Below are positions 1 to 9,060 of a stretch of 64,000 bases of DNA, piece by piece. The stretch is from Pseudonocardia sp. ICBG1293 (lineage in GTDB: Bacteria; Actinomycetota; Actinomycetes; Mycobacteriales; Pseudonocardiaceae), in NCBI RefSeq assembly GCF_020131355.1, contig NZ_JAHLEL010000051.1, forward strand, positions 248,001 to 312,000, in the 5' to 3' direction. How positions within the stretch are numbered: the first letter of the stretch is position 1; each line of letters starts with the position of its first letter. The notes under the pieces were generated by a model, which saw nothing but the letters and a program-made list of their open reading frames with translations, made no database searches and was not told the origin of the DNA. The position numbers and the translations under genes were made by a program.

Positions 1-660
1 CACACCGCGCAGGTCGGCAAGGGGATGTGGGCCAAGCCCGCCGCGATGGCCGAGATGATCGAGCAGAAGATCGGCCACCCGAAGGCCGGTGCGAACTGCG
101 CCTGGGTGCCCTCGCCCACCGCCGCGACCCTGCACGCCCTGCACTACCTGCGCGTCGACGTGCACGCGGTGCAGGACGAGATCGCGTCCCGCACCACCGC
201 CGACCGGCGCAGGCTGCTGGAGGTGCCGGTGACCGACGCGGCCTCGCTCCCGGCCGACGCCGTGACCCACGAGCTGGAGACCAACGCCCAGTCGATCCTC
301 GGGTACGTGGTGCGCTGGGTCGGGATGGGCATCGGCTGCTCCACCGTGCCCGACCTGGAGGGCGTGGGGCTGATGGAGGACCGCGCCACCCTGCGGATCT
401 CCGCGCAGCTGGTCGCGAACTGGCTCCGGCACGGCATCGTCGACGAGCAGGGGGTGCGCGACACCTTCGCCCGGATGGCGGCCGTGGTGGACGAGCAGAA
501 CGCCGGTGAGGACGGCTATCCCGCGATGGCCAAGGACCTGGAGTCCAGCGAGTCGTTCCAGGCCGCCCTGGAGCTGGTGTTCAGCGGCGCGACCGAGCCG
601 AATGGCTACACCGAGCGCACGCTCACCCGCTGGCGCCAGCGGGCCAAGTCCGCGGCCTGA
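1..660 (+). CDS. glcB: Malate synthase G, C-terminal part (5' end outside window)
   Basis: Malate synthase G condenses glyoxylate with acetyl-CoA to malate in the glyoxylate shunt. The reading frame is open from the first base and ends at TGA 658-660, so only the last 219 residues are here. It keeps the family's GKGMW, KAGANCAWVPSPTAATLHALHY and MGIGCS-x9-LMEDRATLRIS blocks. The Cys of the GCS motif and the Asp of MEDRATLR correspond to Cys619 and the catalytic base Asp633 of the M. tuberculosis enzyme (family knowledge). The gene is followed by a strong hairpin, so it probably ends its transcript. Identification is firm; only the missing N-terminus is uncertain. Confidence 0.95.
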   Translation, partial: HTAQVGKGMWAKPAAMAEMIEQKIGHPKAGANCAWVPSPTAATLHALHYLRVDVHAVQDEIASRTTADRRRLLEVPVTDAASLPADAVTHELETNAQSILGYVVRWVGMGIGCSTVPDLEGVGLMEDRATLRISAQLVANWLRHGIVDEQGVRDTFARMAAVVDEQNAGEDGYPAMAKDLESSESFQAALELVFSGATEPNGYTERTLTRWRQRAKSAA

Positions 661-688
661 GGCCGCACCACCACCACCGTCGACGACG

Positions 689-717
689 ACGCCCCCGGGA
701 CGCGTTCCCGGGGGCGT
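689..717 (+). terminator. Hairpin terminator behind malate synthase
   Basis: A perfect 12-bp stem (689-700 with 706-717, arms ACGCCCCCGGGA / TCCCGGGGGCGT) encloses a 5-nt loop. There is no long T tract, as is common in actinomycetes. It starts 29 bp after the malate synthase stop. Confidence 0.7.
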
Positions 718-743
718 TCGTCGTGGCCAGGAGGGAACCGATC

Positions 744-1925
744 GTGAAGCCGTGGATGCGGCCCGCGCTGGTGCTGTTCGGTGTCGGGTACGGCGCCAAC
801 CAGTTCAGCCCGCTGATGGTCATGTACCGCGAGCAGGGCCACTACTCGGCCACCGTGGTCGCCGCGTTCTTCGGCGTCTACGTGCTCGGTCTCGCCCCGG
901 GCCTGCTCGTCGGCGGACCGGCGTCGGACCGCTGGGGCCGCAGGCGGGTGCTGCTGCCCGCCACGGCCGCGTCGATCCCGGCCAGCGCGGTCATCGCGCT
1001 CGGCGCGTTCTCCGAGGGGCTGCTCTACGCGGGCCGGCTGCTGTTCGGCCTGTGCATCGGCGTCGCGATGGCGGTGGCGACGACGTGGGTCAAGGAGCTG
1101 TCCGGGGAGGGCGAGGGTGCCCGGCGCGCCGCGCTCGCGCTCACCGCGGGCTTTGGCCTGGGGCCGCTGGTCGGCGGGCTGCTCGCGCAGTTCGCGCCGC
1201 TGCCGATGGAGCTGCCCTACCTGGTCCACATCGTGCTGATGGTCCCGGTCACCTGGTGGCTCGTGGCGGCCCCGGAGACGGTGGTGCCGGGCCGCTCCCG
1301 GTCCTGGCTGCGTGACCTGCGGGTGCCCGCTGCCGTGCACCCCCGCTTCCGGTGGCTGGTACTGCCCGCCGCACCCTGGGTGTTCGGCGCCGCCGCGTTG
1401 TCGTTCGCGGTGCAGCCGACCGCACTCGGCGACGTCGTCGGTGGCTACGGGCTGCTCGTCGCGACCCTGCTGACCGCCGTCACCCTGGGCTGCGGGTTCC
1501 TCGCCCAGTCCGCGGCCCGGGTGATCGACGCCCGCTCGCCGCTCGCCGCCACCCGGATCGGGCTCGCACTCGTCGTGGTCGGGACGGTGGTGGCCGCGGC
1601 GGGCGCCGCGGGCCGCTCCGTCCCGGTGGCGTTCGGCGCGGCCGCGCTGCTCGGCGCCGGCTACGGCTTCGTGCTGCTCTCCGGGCTGCAGGAGGTCCAG
1701 CGGATCGCCGCGCCGGAGCACCTGGCCGGGCTCACCGCGGTGTTCTACTCGCTGACCTACGCCGGTTTCCTGCTGCCGATGCTGCTGTCCGCCCTGACCG
1801 GGGTCGCGGGGTACCCGGTCCTGCTGCTCGTCGTCGCCGGGGTGCAGGCGCTCTGCCTGGTCCTGGTGTGGGCCGGAGCGCACCGGGTGGACCGGGCGCC
1901 GCGGGAGCGGACCGCGGTGGTCTGA
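744..1925 (+). CDS. MFS transporter
   Basis: A major facilitator superfamily permease of about 393 residues, close to the usual 400, with roughly 12 hydrophobic segments. The family's loop 2-3 signature is visible as GPASDRWGRRRVLLPA (about residues 56-71), matching the G-x3-D-R-x-G-R-R/K pattern. I chose GTG 744 because AGGAGGG (728-734) lies upstream at good spacing; GTG 723 in the same frame would place that SD inside the coding region. The substrate cannot be told from sequence: no drug- or sugar-specific motif stands out and the neighbours (malate synthase, P450) are not linked by overlap. Confidence 0.85.
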   Translation: MKPWMRPALVLFGVGYGANQFSPLMVMYREQGHYSATVVAAFFGVYVLGLAPGLLVGGPASDRWGRRRVLLPATAASIPASAVIALGAFSEGLLYAGRLLFGLCIGVAMAVATTWVKELSGEGEGARRAALALTAGFGLGPLVGGLLAQFAPLPMELPYLVHIVLMVPVTWWLVAAPETVVPGRSRSWLRDLRVPAAVHPRFRWLVLPAAPWVFGAAALSFAVQPTALGDVVGGYGLLVATLLTAVTLGCGFLAQSAARVIDARSPLAATRIGLALVVVGTVVAAAGAAGRSVPVAFGAAALLGAGYGFVLLSGLQEVQRIAAPEHLAGLTAVFYSLTYAGFLLPMLLSALTGVAGYPVLLLVVAGVQALCLVLVWAGAHRVDRAPRERTAVV

Positions 1926-2124
1926 CCCCCGGTCACGGCCCGGCCGGCCGCGGTCCGCGCGCTGATCCGCTCGGCGCGCGTGTCCGGGCCCGCGCGGGCG
2001 ACGGATCACCGCGCGCGGTGCGGATCGTGCCGCTCGGTCGCGCCGTCGCGCCCGGCCGGGGATCGACCCGATGTCCACCCCGGGACGGAGGCGGGTGCCG
2101 GCCCGCGCTCGTACCGTCGGGCGG

Positions 2125-3345
2125 GTGACCACCACCACCGGTCCCGACGCCACGGACCTGCCGCGCCTCCCGTTCCCGCGCCACGACGTCCTCGAGCTCC
2201 CACCGCTGTTCGCCCGGCTGCGGGAGCGGTCCCCGATCACCCCGGTCCGGACCCCGGCCGGCGACGTCGCGTGGCTGGTCACCGGCTACGACGAGGCCCG
2301 CGCCCTGTTCGCCGACGACCGGCTCGGCCGCAGCCATCCCGAGCCGGAGCGGGCCGCGCGCATCTCCGACTCGATGATCTTCGGCGGACCCAGCGGCGAG
2401 TCGCCGGAGACCGAGCGGAGCAACCACACCGTCATGCGCAAGCTGCTCGCGCCCGCGTTCTCGGCGCGGCGGATGCGCAGGCTCTCCGGCCACGTCGCCG
2501 AGCTGGTGCACAGCCGGCTCGACGTCGTCGAGGCCGCCGGCCCCGGCTGCGACCTGCACGAGCTGTTCTCCTTCCCGCTGCCGGTCCTGGTCATCTGCGA
2601 GCTGCTCGGCGTCCCCTTCGCCGACCGTGAGGAGTTCCGTCGCTGGTCCGGCGAGCTCGGGCTGCTCCACGACCGGCCCCGTGCCGAGGCCGCCGCGCAG
2701 GCGCTGTTCGCCTACGTCCGCGGCCTGATCGACCGCAAGGACGACGAGCCGGGGGAGGACGTGCTGTCCGACTTCGCCGCGCTCGGCTCGGCGCCCGAGC
2801 AGCGCGACCGGCTCGCCGCGCTCGGCGCCGGCCTGCTGTTCGCCGGGCACGAGACGACGGTCGGGCGGATCGACACCGGCACCGTCCTGCTGCTGGACCG
2901 CCCGGGGGAGTGGGCGGCACTGGTGGCGGACCCGGAGCGGTCCGCGGGCGCGGTGGAGGAGGTCCTGCGGCTGGCCGTGCCCAGCGGGGGCAACGGCGGC
3001 ATCCCGCGCTACGCGCACGCCGACATCGACATCGCCGGGGTGCACATCCCGGAGGGGGACGCGATCCTGCTCGCCCCGGGGGCGGCGAACCGGGACCCAC
3101 GGCACTTCGACGCGGCCGCGGACTTCGATCCCGACCGGAAGCCGACCCACCTCGCGTTCGGGCACGGGCCGTACTTCTGCGTGGGCGCGAGCCTGGCCCG
3201 GGTCGAGCTGACCGAGGTGTTCCGGGCGCTGCCCGCCCGGTTCCCGTCGCTGCGCCTCGCGGTGGACCGCACCGAGCTGGAGCTGCGCTCGGACGTCCTC
3301 ACCGGAGGGCTGCGTGCGCTGCCGGTCACCTGGGACCGATCATGA
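2125..3345 (+). CDS. Cytochrome P450
   Basis: A soluble bacterial class I P450 of about 406 residues, which would use ferredoxin and ferredoxin reductase as redox partners (none is nearby). Visible landmarks in order are the I-helix oxygen-activation motif AGHETT (about residue 238), the K-helix ExxR in EEVLRL, and the heme-ligand loop FGHGPYFCVG near residue 350 with the proximal Cys. The position usually occupied by His in FGxGxHxCxG is Tyr here. GTG 2125 gives a normal-length N-terminus; an upstream in-frame ATG at 2071 would add an unlikely Arg-rich 18 residues. Substrate unknown. The stop is followed within 5 bp by the GNAT gene, so the two may be cotranscribed. Confidence 0.9.
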   Translation: MTTTTGPDATDLPRLPFPRHDVLELPPLFARLRERSPITPVRTPAGDVAWLVTGYDEARALFADDRLGRSHPEPERAARISDSMIFGGPSGESPETERSNHTVMRKLLAPAFSARRMRRLSGHVAELVHSRLDVVEAAGPGCDLHELFSFPLPVLVICELLGVPFADREEFRRWSGELGLLHDRPRAEAAAQALFAYVRGLIDRKDDEPGEDVLSDFAALGSAPEQRDRLAALGAGLLFAGHETTVGRIDTGTVLLLDRPGEWAALVADPERSAGAVEEVLRLAVPSGGNGGIPRYAHADIDIAGVHIPEGDAILLAPGAANRDPRHFDAAADFDPDRKPTHLAFGHGPYFCVGASLARVELTEVFRALPARFPSLRLAVDRTELELRSDVLTGGLRALPVTWDRS

Positions 3346-3349
3346 GGGG

Positions 3350-3841
3350 GTGGGGGAGCTCGAGCTGCGGGTGTCGGCGATCGACCATCCGGACGTCACA
3401 CCGCTGATGCAGCGGCTGCAGGCGTTCTACGGCGAGGTCTACGGCGACGGTGACGTCACACCCGTCGTCCCGGCCGACTTCCGCGCCCCGTCCGGGTTGT
3501 TCCTGGTCGGCTACGAGGACGGCGTCCCCGTCGCGACCGGGGCGTGGCGCGCCGTCGACGCCGACCCGGCCGACCCGGGGCTCCGCGACGGCGACGCCGA
3601 GCTGAAGCGGATGTACGTCGAGCCGGCCGCACGCGGGCGGGGACACGCCCGGGCGGTGCTGACCGCGCTGGAGCGCTCGGCGGCCGCCGCCGGGCGTCGC
3701 CGCATGATCCTCGAGACGGGCGATCCCCAGTACGCTGCGATCGCGCTGTACGAGAGCAGCGGATACCGTCGGACCAGCAACTTCGGTGTGTACCGGAACG
3801 ATCCCCGCTCCCGGTGCTTCGCCGTCCCGCTCCGGGCGTGA
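3350..3841 (+). CDS. GNAT family N-acetyltransferase
   Basis: A small acetyl-CoA-dependent acyltransferase of about 163 residues. The acetyl-CoA-binding motif A is visible as LKRMYVEPAARGRGHARAVL (Q/R-x-x-G-x-G/A pattern, about residues 85-104), followed by the beta-5 region MILETG and the motif-B-like AIALYESSGYRR. Start GTG 3350 lies 5 bp after the P450 stop; a longer in-frame ATG at 3314 would overlap the P450 end. The acceptor substrate is unknown. Confidence 0.8.
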   Translation: MGELELRVSAIDHPDVTPLMQRLQAFYGEVYGDGDVTPVVPADFRAPSGLFLVGYEDGVPVATGAWRAVDADPADPGLRDGDAELKRMYVEPAARGRGHARAVLTALERSAAAAGRRRMILETGDPQYAAIALYESSGYRRTSNFGVYRNDPRSRCFAVPLRA

Positions 3842-4014
3842 GCCTCGGTACGGTCACGGGCGGAACGTCCGGTTCGGCCGATAGGATGAGTCCGGCGTCG
3901 TCGCCGCGTCCCTTCCGGTGATCGTGCGGCGGCCTCTTCCGGCGCTCCCCGGGTCCGGCCGTGACGTGAGCGGAACCGCTGGTCCGAACGACCCCGTGAC
4001 TCCAGGAGGTGTCG

Positions 4015-6387
4015 GTGCTCGCCGTCGTGGCCGCCCATCTCGTCCTGGCGCTGTGCCTGCCCGCGCTCGCCCGGTACCACCGGCGGCTGGCGTTCGGTGC
4101 CGGCGCCGCCCTGCTCGCCGTGACCCTCGTGTGGGCGATGACGCAGGCCCCGGCCGCGCTCTCCGGCGGGGTGACCGACCGCATCGAGTGGGCACCCGAG
4201 CTGGGACTGACGCTGAGCCTGCGGATGGACGCGCTCGCGATCGCGATGATCGTGCTCGTCTCCGGCGTCGGAGCGCTGATCATGATCTACGCGGCCTGGT
4301 ACTTCGGGCCGCGCTCCACCGACGCGGCCCGCTCCGCGGCGCTGCTGGTCGCCTTCGCCGGGATGATGCTCGGCCTGGTCCTGGCCGACGACCTGCTGAC
4401 CCTGTACGTGTTCTGGGAGCTGACGTCGCTGACGTCGTTCCTGCTCGTCGGACAGGGCGGCCAGTACCGGGAGAACCGGCGGGCCGCGGTCCAGGCGCTG
4501 GTCGTCACCGTGTTCGGCGGGCTGGCGATGCTGCTCGGGATCGTGCTGCTCGGCCAGCTCGCCGGCACCTACTCCATCCCGGAGATCACCGCTGCCGCGA
4601 CCTCCGGCACGCTGGCCCCCGACAGCCCGCTCGGGCTCTCGGTGGCGCTCGTGCTGATCCTGCTGGGCGCGCTGACCAAGTCCGCGCAGCTGCCGTTCCA
4701 CCCGTGGCTGCCCTACGCGATGGCCGCGCCGACGCCGATCTCGGCGTACCTGCACGCGGCGTCGATGGTGAAGGCCGGCGTCGTGCTCGTCGCGCGGCTC
4801 GGACCCGCCTTCTCGGTGCACCCGGTCTGGTGGGCTCCGGTGATGGTGCTCGGCCTGGCGACGATGGTGCTGGGCGGCTGGCGGGCGATGCGCCAGACCG
4901 ACCTCAAGCGGCTGCTGGCCTTCGGCACCGTCTCCCAGCTCGGGTTCCTCATGGTGCTGTTCGGGTCCGGTTCGCGGGTCGCCGGTCTCGCGGGCATCGC
5001 GATGCTGCTGGCGCACGGACTGTTCAAGGCACCGCTGTTCATGGTCGTCGGGGCGATCGACAAGGCGTGCGGTACCCGTGACCTGCGCGAGCTGTGCGGG
5101 CTCGGGCGCCGCCGTCGCGGGCTCGCCGTGATCGCCACGCTCGCCGGGCTGTCGATGGCCGGTCTCCCGCCGATGCTCGGGTTCGTCGGCAAGGAGGCCG
5201 CGTTCGAGGCGTTCGTGCTCGAGGGCGGTGTCCGCGGCTGGATCACGGCGATCGGCCTGGTCGCGGGCTCCCTGCTCACCGTCGCCTACACCGCGCGGTT
5301 CCTCTGGGGCGCGTTCGCGACCAAGGGCAGCCACCCCACCGGCGGCGACCCGGTCCCGCTCGGCCTGTCCGGGCCCGCCTGGCTGTGCGCGCTCACCGGG
5401 ATCGCGGCCGGGTTCGCCGCGCCGCTGGTCCAGCAGCTCGCCGCCTCCTACGCCGCGTCGCTGCCCCCGCTCGGCGACGCCTACGCGGCCCGCTACGAGC
5501 TGGCGCTCTGGCACACCCCCGGGCTGCCGCTGCTGTTCACCGGGATCGCGGTGGTCGGCGGGCTCCTCCTGCACCGCTACGGGCAGTCCCTGACCGGGCA
5601 CCTCTCGGTGCCGCACGTGTCCGCCCAGCGGGGGTACGAGGCCGTCGTGACGGGGCTGGAGCGGTCGGCGATCACGGTGACCGGCCGGCTCCAGATCGGG
5701 TCGCTGCCGGTCTACCTCGGCTGCATCCTCGCGACGCTGATCGCGCTGCCCGGCCCGGTCATCGCCGTCACCGGCACGTACCCGACCGACCAGGCGCCCT
5801 ACCACTCGATCATGCAGGTCCCGGTCGGTCTGATGGTGATCGTCGCGGCGATCGCGCTCTGCCTGGCGCACCGCCGGTTCACCGCGGTGCTGCTGGTCGG
5901 CGCGGTCGGCTACGGCATCGGCGGGCTGTTCGTCATCGACGGCGCCCCCGACCTGGCGCTCGCCCAGTTCCTGGTCGAGACGCTCACCCTGGTCGCGTTC
6001 GTCTTCGTGCTGCGCCGGCTGCCCGCCCACTTCGACGAGCCGGACACCGAGCGCCGCGTCCGTGCCCCCAAGGCCGCGGTCGCCGCGGTCGGTGGCGTGC
6101 TCGTCGCCGGGATGGCCGTGGTGCTGTCCGGGGCCCGCACGCTGCCGCCCGCCACCACCGGGCCGTTCATCGCGGGGGCTCCGGAGGCCGGCGCGACCAA
6201 CCTGATCAGCGCGATCCTGGTGGACTTCCGCGCACTCGACACGGTCGGGGAGATCACCGTGCTGCTGATCTGCGCGGCCGGTACCGCGAGCCTGGTGCTC
6301 GCGACCCGCTACGACAAGAAGAAGGGCGGCACGGTCGTGCGCAGCGGCTCGGGATCGCCGAAGCACGAGATGGAGGTGCTCGGATGA
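4015..6387 (+). CDS. mrpA: Mrp-type Na+/H+ antiporter subunit A (first operon)
   Basis: The large subunit of a cation/proton antiporter related to complex I NuoL. About 790 residues, almost wholly hydrophobic. The complex-I-like core has the conserved LTKSAQLPFHPWLPYAMAAP helix (about residues 222-241) and MVKAGVVLVAR. The C-terminal DUF4040/MbhD part shows DGAPDLALAQFLVETL, followed by an MbhE-like segment TNLISAILVDFRALDTVGE. GTG 4015 is chosen because AGGAGGT (4004-4010) sits just upstream; GTG 4009 overlaps that SD. It is the first gene of a seven-gene operon whose members overlap by 1-4 bp (mrpABCDEFG). Unlike the second operon in the window, subunit B is a separate gene. Confidence 0.93.
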   Translation: MLAVVAAHLVLALCLPALARYHRRLAFGAGAALLAVTLVWAMTQAPAALSGGVTDRIEWAPELGLTLSLRMDALAIAMIVLVSGVGALIMIYAAWYFGPRSTDAARSAALLVAFAGMMLGLVLADDLLTLYVFWELTSLTSFLLVGQGGQYRENRRAAVQALVVTVFGGLAMLLGIVLLGQLAGTYSIPEITAAATSGTLAPDSPLGLSVALVLILLGALTKSAQLPFHPWLPYAMAAPTPISAYLHAASMVKAGVVLVARLGPAFSVHPVWWAPVMVLGLATMVLGGWRAMRQTDLKRLLAFGTVSQLGFLMVLFGSGSRVAGLAGIAMLLAHGLFKAPLFMVVGAIDKACGTRDLRELCGLGRRRRGLAVIATLAGLSMAGLPPMLGFVGKEAAFEAFVLEGGVRGWITAIGLVAGSLLTVAYTARFLWGAFATKGSHPTGGDPVPLGLSGPAWLCALTGIAAGFAAPLVQQLAASYAASLPPLGDAYAARYELALWHTPGLPLLFTGIAVVGGLLLHRYGQSLTGHLSVPHVSAQRGYEAVVTGLERSAITVTGRLQIGSLPVYLGCILATLIALPGPVIAVTGTYPTDQAPYHSIMQVPVGLMVIVAAIALCLAHRRFTAVLLVGAVGYGIGGLFVIDGAPDLALAQFLVETLTLVAFVFVLRRLPAHFDEPDTERRVRAPKAAVAAVGGVLVAGMAVVLSGARTLPPATTGPFIAGAPEAGATNLISAILVDFRALDTVGEITVLLICAAGTASLVLATRYDKKKGGTVVRSGSGSPKHEMEVLG

Positions 6388-6968
6388 CGGCCTCGCAGGA
6401 GAAGCCGGCGTCCCCGGCCGGCGACGCCGAGAGCTGGGCCCGGATGGACCAGCCCAGCGGGCGGTGGATGCTCACCGGTACCTGCCCGGACGTCCGCGAA
6501 CGGACCCTGGTCCTGGAGGCCGCGGCCCGGCTGCTGTTCCCCGTGGTGCTCGTGTTCTCGGTGTTCCTGCTGCTGGAGGGGCACTACGGCCCGGGCGGCG
6601 GGTTCTCCGGCGGCCTGGTCGCCGGGCTCGCGTTCGTGCTGCGCCACATCGCGGGCGGCGACGACAACCTGGGCTCCCGGTTCCGGATCCGCCCGCCGGT
6701 GCTGGTGGGCACCGGCCTGATCGTCGCGGTGCTCACCGCGCTGGCCCCGGTGACCTGGGGCGACCCGGTGCTCGCCTCGGTCAAGTGGACGGTCACCTTC
6801 GGCCCGTTCGGCTACCTCGACATCGTCAGCAGCCTGCTGCTCGACGTCGGCGTCTACCTGCTGATCATCGGCGTGGTGCTCGACCTGCTGCGCTCGCTCG
6901 GCTCCGGCATCGCCCGTGACGCCCGCGAGGCCGGCGAGGACGTCCCGGGCGGAGGTGGCCGCGGGTGA
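6384..6968 (+). CDS. mrpB: Mrp antiporter subunit B (first operon)
   Basis: MnhB/MrpB domain protein of 194 residues, a small membrane subunit of the Mrp complex. After a hydrophilic N-terminal stretch of about 45 residues come about four membrane segments with the family motif LEGHYGPGGGFSGGLVAGLAF. ATG 6384 overlaps the mrpA stop (ATGA) with a GGAGGTG SD inside the mrpA end, so translation is coupled. Confidence 0.9.
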   Translation: MTASQEKPASPAGDAESWARMDQPSGRWMLTGTCPDVRERTLVLEAAARLLFPVVLVFSVFLLLEGHYGPGGGFSGGLVAGLAFVLRHIAGGDDNLGSRFRIRPPVLVGTGLIVAVLTALAPVTWGDPVLASVKWTVTFGPFGYLDIVSSLLLDVGVYLLIIGVVLDLLRSLGSGIARDAREAGEDVPGGGGRG

Positions 6969-7423
6969 ACACCACGATCAACCTGAGCATGGCGATCGTG
7001 CTCGCGGTGCTGTACTCGGTGGGCTTCTACCTGCTGATGCAGCGGTCGCTGATGCGCATCCTGATCGGCATCGTGGTGCTCGGGCACGGCGCGAACCTGC
7101 TGCTGCAGGTCTCCGGCGGTCCGCCCGGGCGGGCCCCGATCCTCGACGCCGTGCTGCCCGAGCAGATCGCCGACCCGCTGCCGCAGGCACTGGCACTGAC
7201 CGCCATCGTCATCACCTTCGCCCTCACCACGCTGCTGCTGGCGCTGGGCTACCGCTCCTGGACCCTCGTCGGGCACGACGAGGTGCAGGACGACGTGGAG
7301 GACCGCCGTATCGCCGACCGGCAGAAGCCCAAGGGCGCGATGGAGGAGGGCACCGCGGACGAGACCGAGGCCGAGCCCGAGGACACCGCCGACTCCCACG
7401 AGCTCGAGGAGGGCCGCAGGTGA
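6965..7423 (+). CDS. mrpC: Mrp antiporter subunit C (first operon)
   Basis: NuoK-like membrane subunit of 152 residues. Three hydrophobic segments occupy about residues 1-90, with the conserved LGHGANLLL and DPLPQALALTAIVITFA stretches. The last 55 residues are an unusual acidic, Glu/Asp-rich tail (GTADETEAEPEDTAD) that the second MrpC of the window lacks. GTG 6965 overlaps the mrpB stop (GTGA). Confidence 0.92.
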   Translation: MNTTINLSMAIVLAVLYSVGFYLLMQRSLMRILIGIVVLGHGANLLLQVSGGPPGRAPILDAVLPEQIADPLPQALALTAIVITFALTTLLLALGYRSWTLVGHDEVQDDVEDRRIADRQKPKGAMEEGTADETEAEPEDTADSHELEEGRR

Positions 7424-9060
7424 CCCCGCTCCAGGCCCTCGTCACGCTGCCGGTGCTGCTGCCCATGCTGGGCGCCGCGACCAGCGTCGTCGTCAGCCGC
7501 CGTGCCTCGGCCCAGCGGGTCATCGGTGTGGTGACCCTGGCCCTGGTCTGCGTCGTCGGCGCGGTGCTCCTGGTCGCCGCGGACACCTACGGTCCGGTCG
7601 TCGCCGAGCTGGGTGGCTGGCCCGCCCCGATGGGCATCGTCCTGGTCGCCGACCGGATGTCGGCGCTGCTGCTGCTCATCTCCTCGGTGGTGACCCTCGC
7701 GGTCCTGGTCTACGCGATCGACCAGCGGATCTCCGACTACGGCCGGGAGACCGCCAGCACCACCTTCCACCCGATCTTCCTGCTGCTGTCGACGGGGGTG
7801 TCGCTGGCCTACCTGACCGGTGACCTGTTCACCCTGTTCGTCGCCTTCGAGATCATGCTGGCCTCGAGCTACGTGCTCATCACCCGGCGGACCTCGGCGT
7901 CGCGGATCCGGTCCGGCATGACCTACGTGATCGTGTCGCTCACCTCGTCGCTGCTGTTCCTGACCGCGGTCGGCCTGGTCTACGCCGCGACCGGCACGGT
8001 CAACCTGGCCGACCTCGCCGGGCGGATGGGCGCGCTGCCGGAGGGTCTGCGCGCGGTGCTCGCCTTGGTGCTGATCGTGGTGTTCGGCATCAAGGCGGCG
8101 ATCGTCCCGCTGCACTTCTGGCTGCCCGACAGCTACCCGAACGCGCCCGCGCCGGTCACCGCCCTGTTCGCGGGACTGCTCACCAAGGTCGGCATCTACG
8201 CGCTGCTGCGGACCCAGACCCTGGTCTTCCCGCAGGACACCCCCTCGACGCTGCTGCTGGTGATCGCCGCGGTGACGATGGTGGTCGGCGCGCTCGGCGC
8301 CGTCGCGCAGGACGACCTGAACCGTCTGCTGTCGTTCCTGCTGGTCAGCCACATCGGGTTCATGGTGTTCGGGCTGGCCCTGCACACCCCCGACGGCATC
8401 GCCGGGACCGGGCTCTACGTGGTCCACCACATCACGGTGCAGGCGACGCTGTTCCTGGTCAGCGGTCTGATCACCCGGCGGACCGGGACGGTGTCGATCT
8501 CCCAGATGGGCGGGCTGGCCCAACAGGCCCCGCACCTGGCGGTGCTGTTCGCGATCCCCGCGATCACCCTGGCCGGGCTGCCCCCGACCTCGGGGTTCGT
8601 CGCGAAGCTGGCGCTGCTGCAGGCGGGCGCGGGGGCGGGCCTCGCCGGGGAGCTGGTCGCCGCCGTCGTCGTGCTGGCGAGCCTGCTGACCCTCTACGCC
8701 GTCGCCCGGGTCTGGGTGCGGGTGTTCTGGGGTGCGCCGAAGGAACCCCTCGCCGACGACGACCCGAACGACGAGCTGGTCGTCGGGACCGCCCGCAGCG
8801 CCCGCGGCATGTACGTCGGCGCGTCCGCGCTGGTCGCGGTCAGCGTCGCGATCGCGTTGTTCGCCGGTCCGCTGTCCGGGGTGACCGCCCGGGCCGGGGT
8901 GGACCTGCACGACCGGACCGGCTACACCGGCGCCGTCCTCGGCCCGGGTGCCGACCCCGGCAGCGACGGCACGATCAGCGCCAGCGGGCGGCCCGGCGAC
9001 GTCGACGGGAGCCCGACCGTGCGGACCGCGGCCGGCGACGACACGGAGGTGACCTCGTGA
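7420..9060 (+). CDS. mrpD: Mrp antiporter subunit D (first operon)
   Basis: NuoM/N-like proton-translocating subunit, about 546 residues. The key helix KAAIVPLHFWLPDSYPNAPA (about residues 226-245) with its lysine, then LFAGLLTKVGIYALLR, is typical of MrpD. The C-terminal 60 residues after the last membrane helix are hydrophilic and Gly/Asp-rich. GTG 7420 overlaps the mrpC stop (GTGA). Confidence 0.93.
   Translation: MTPLQALVTLPVLLPMLGAATSVVVSRRASAQRVIGVVTLALVCVVGAVLLVAADTYGPVVAELGGWPAPMGIVLVADRMSALLLLISSVVTLAVLVYAIDQRISDYGRETASTTFHPIFLLLSTGVSLAYLTGDLFTLFVAFEIMLASSYVLITRRTSASRIRSGMTYVIVSLTSSLLFLTAVGLVYAATGTVNLADLAGRMGALPEGLRAVLALVLIVVFGIKAAIVPLHFWLPDSYPNAPAPVTALFAGLLTKVGIYALLRTQTLVFPQDTPSTLLLVIAAVTMVVGALGAVAQDDLNRLLSFLLVSHIGFMVFGLALHTPDGIAGTGLYVVHHITVQATLFLVSGLITRRTGTVSISQMGGLAQQAPHLAVLFAIPAITLAGLPPTSGFVAKLALLQAGAGAGLAGELVAAVVVLASLLTLYAVARVWVRVFWGAPKEPLADDDPNDELVVGTARSARGMYVGASALVAVSVAIALFAGPLSGVTARAGVDLHDRTGYTGAVLGPGADPGSDGTISASGRPGDVDGSPTVRTAAGDDTEVTS

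Noticed and set aside
3511..6366. A 951-residue minus-strand ORF opposite the first mrpA
   Set aside because: Composition of Arg/Gly/Glu/Asp repeats with no domains; shadow of mrpA.
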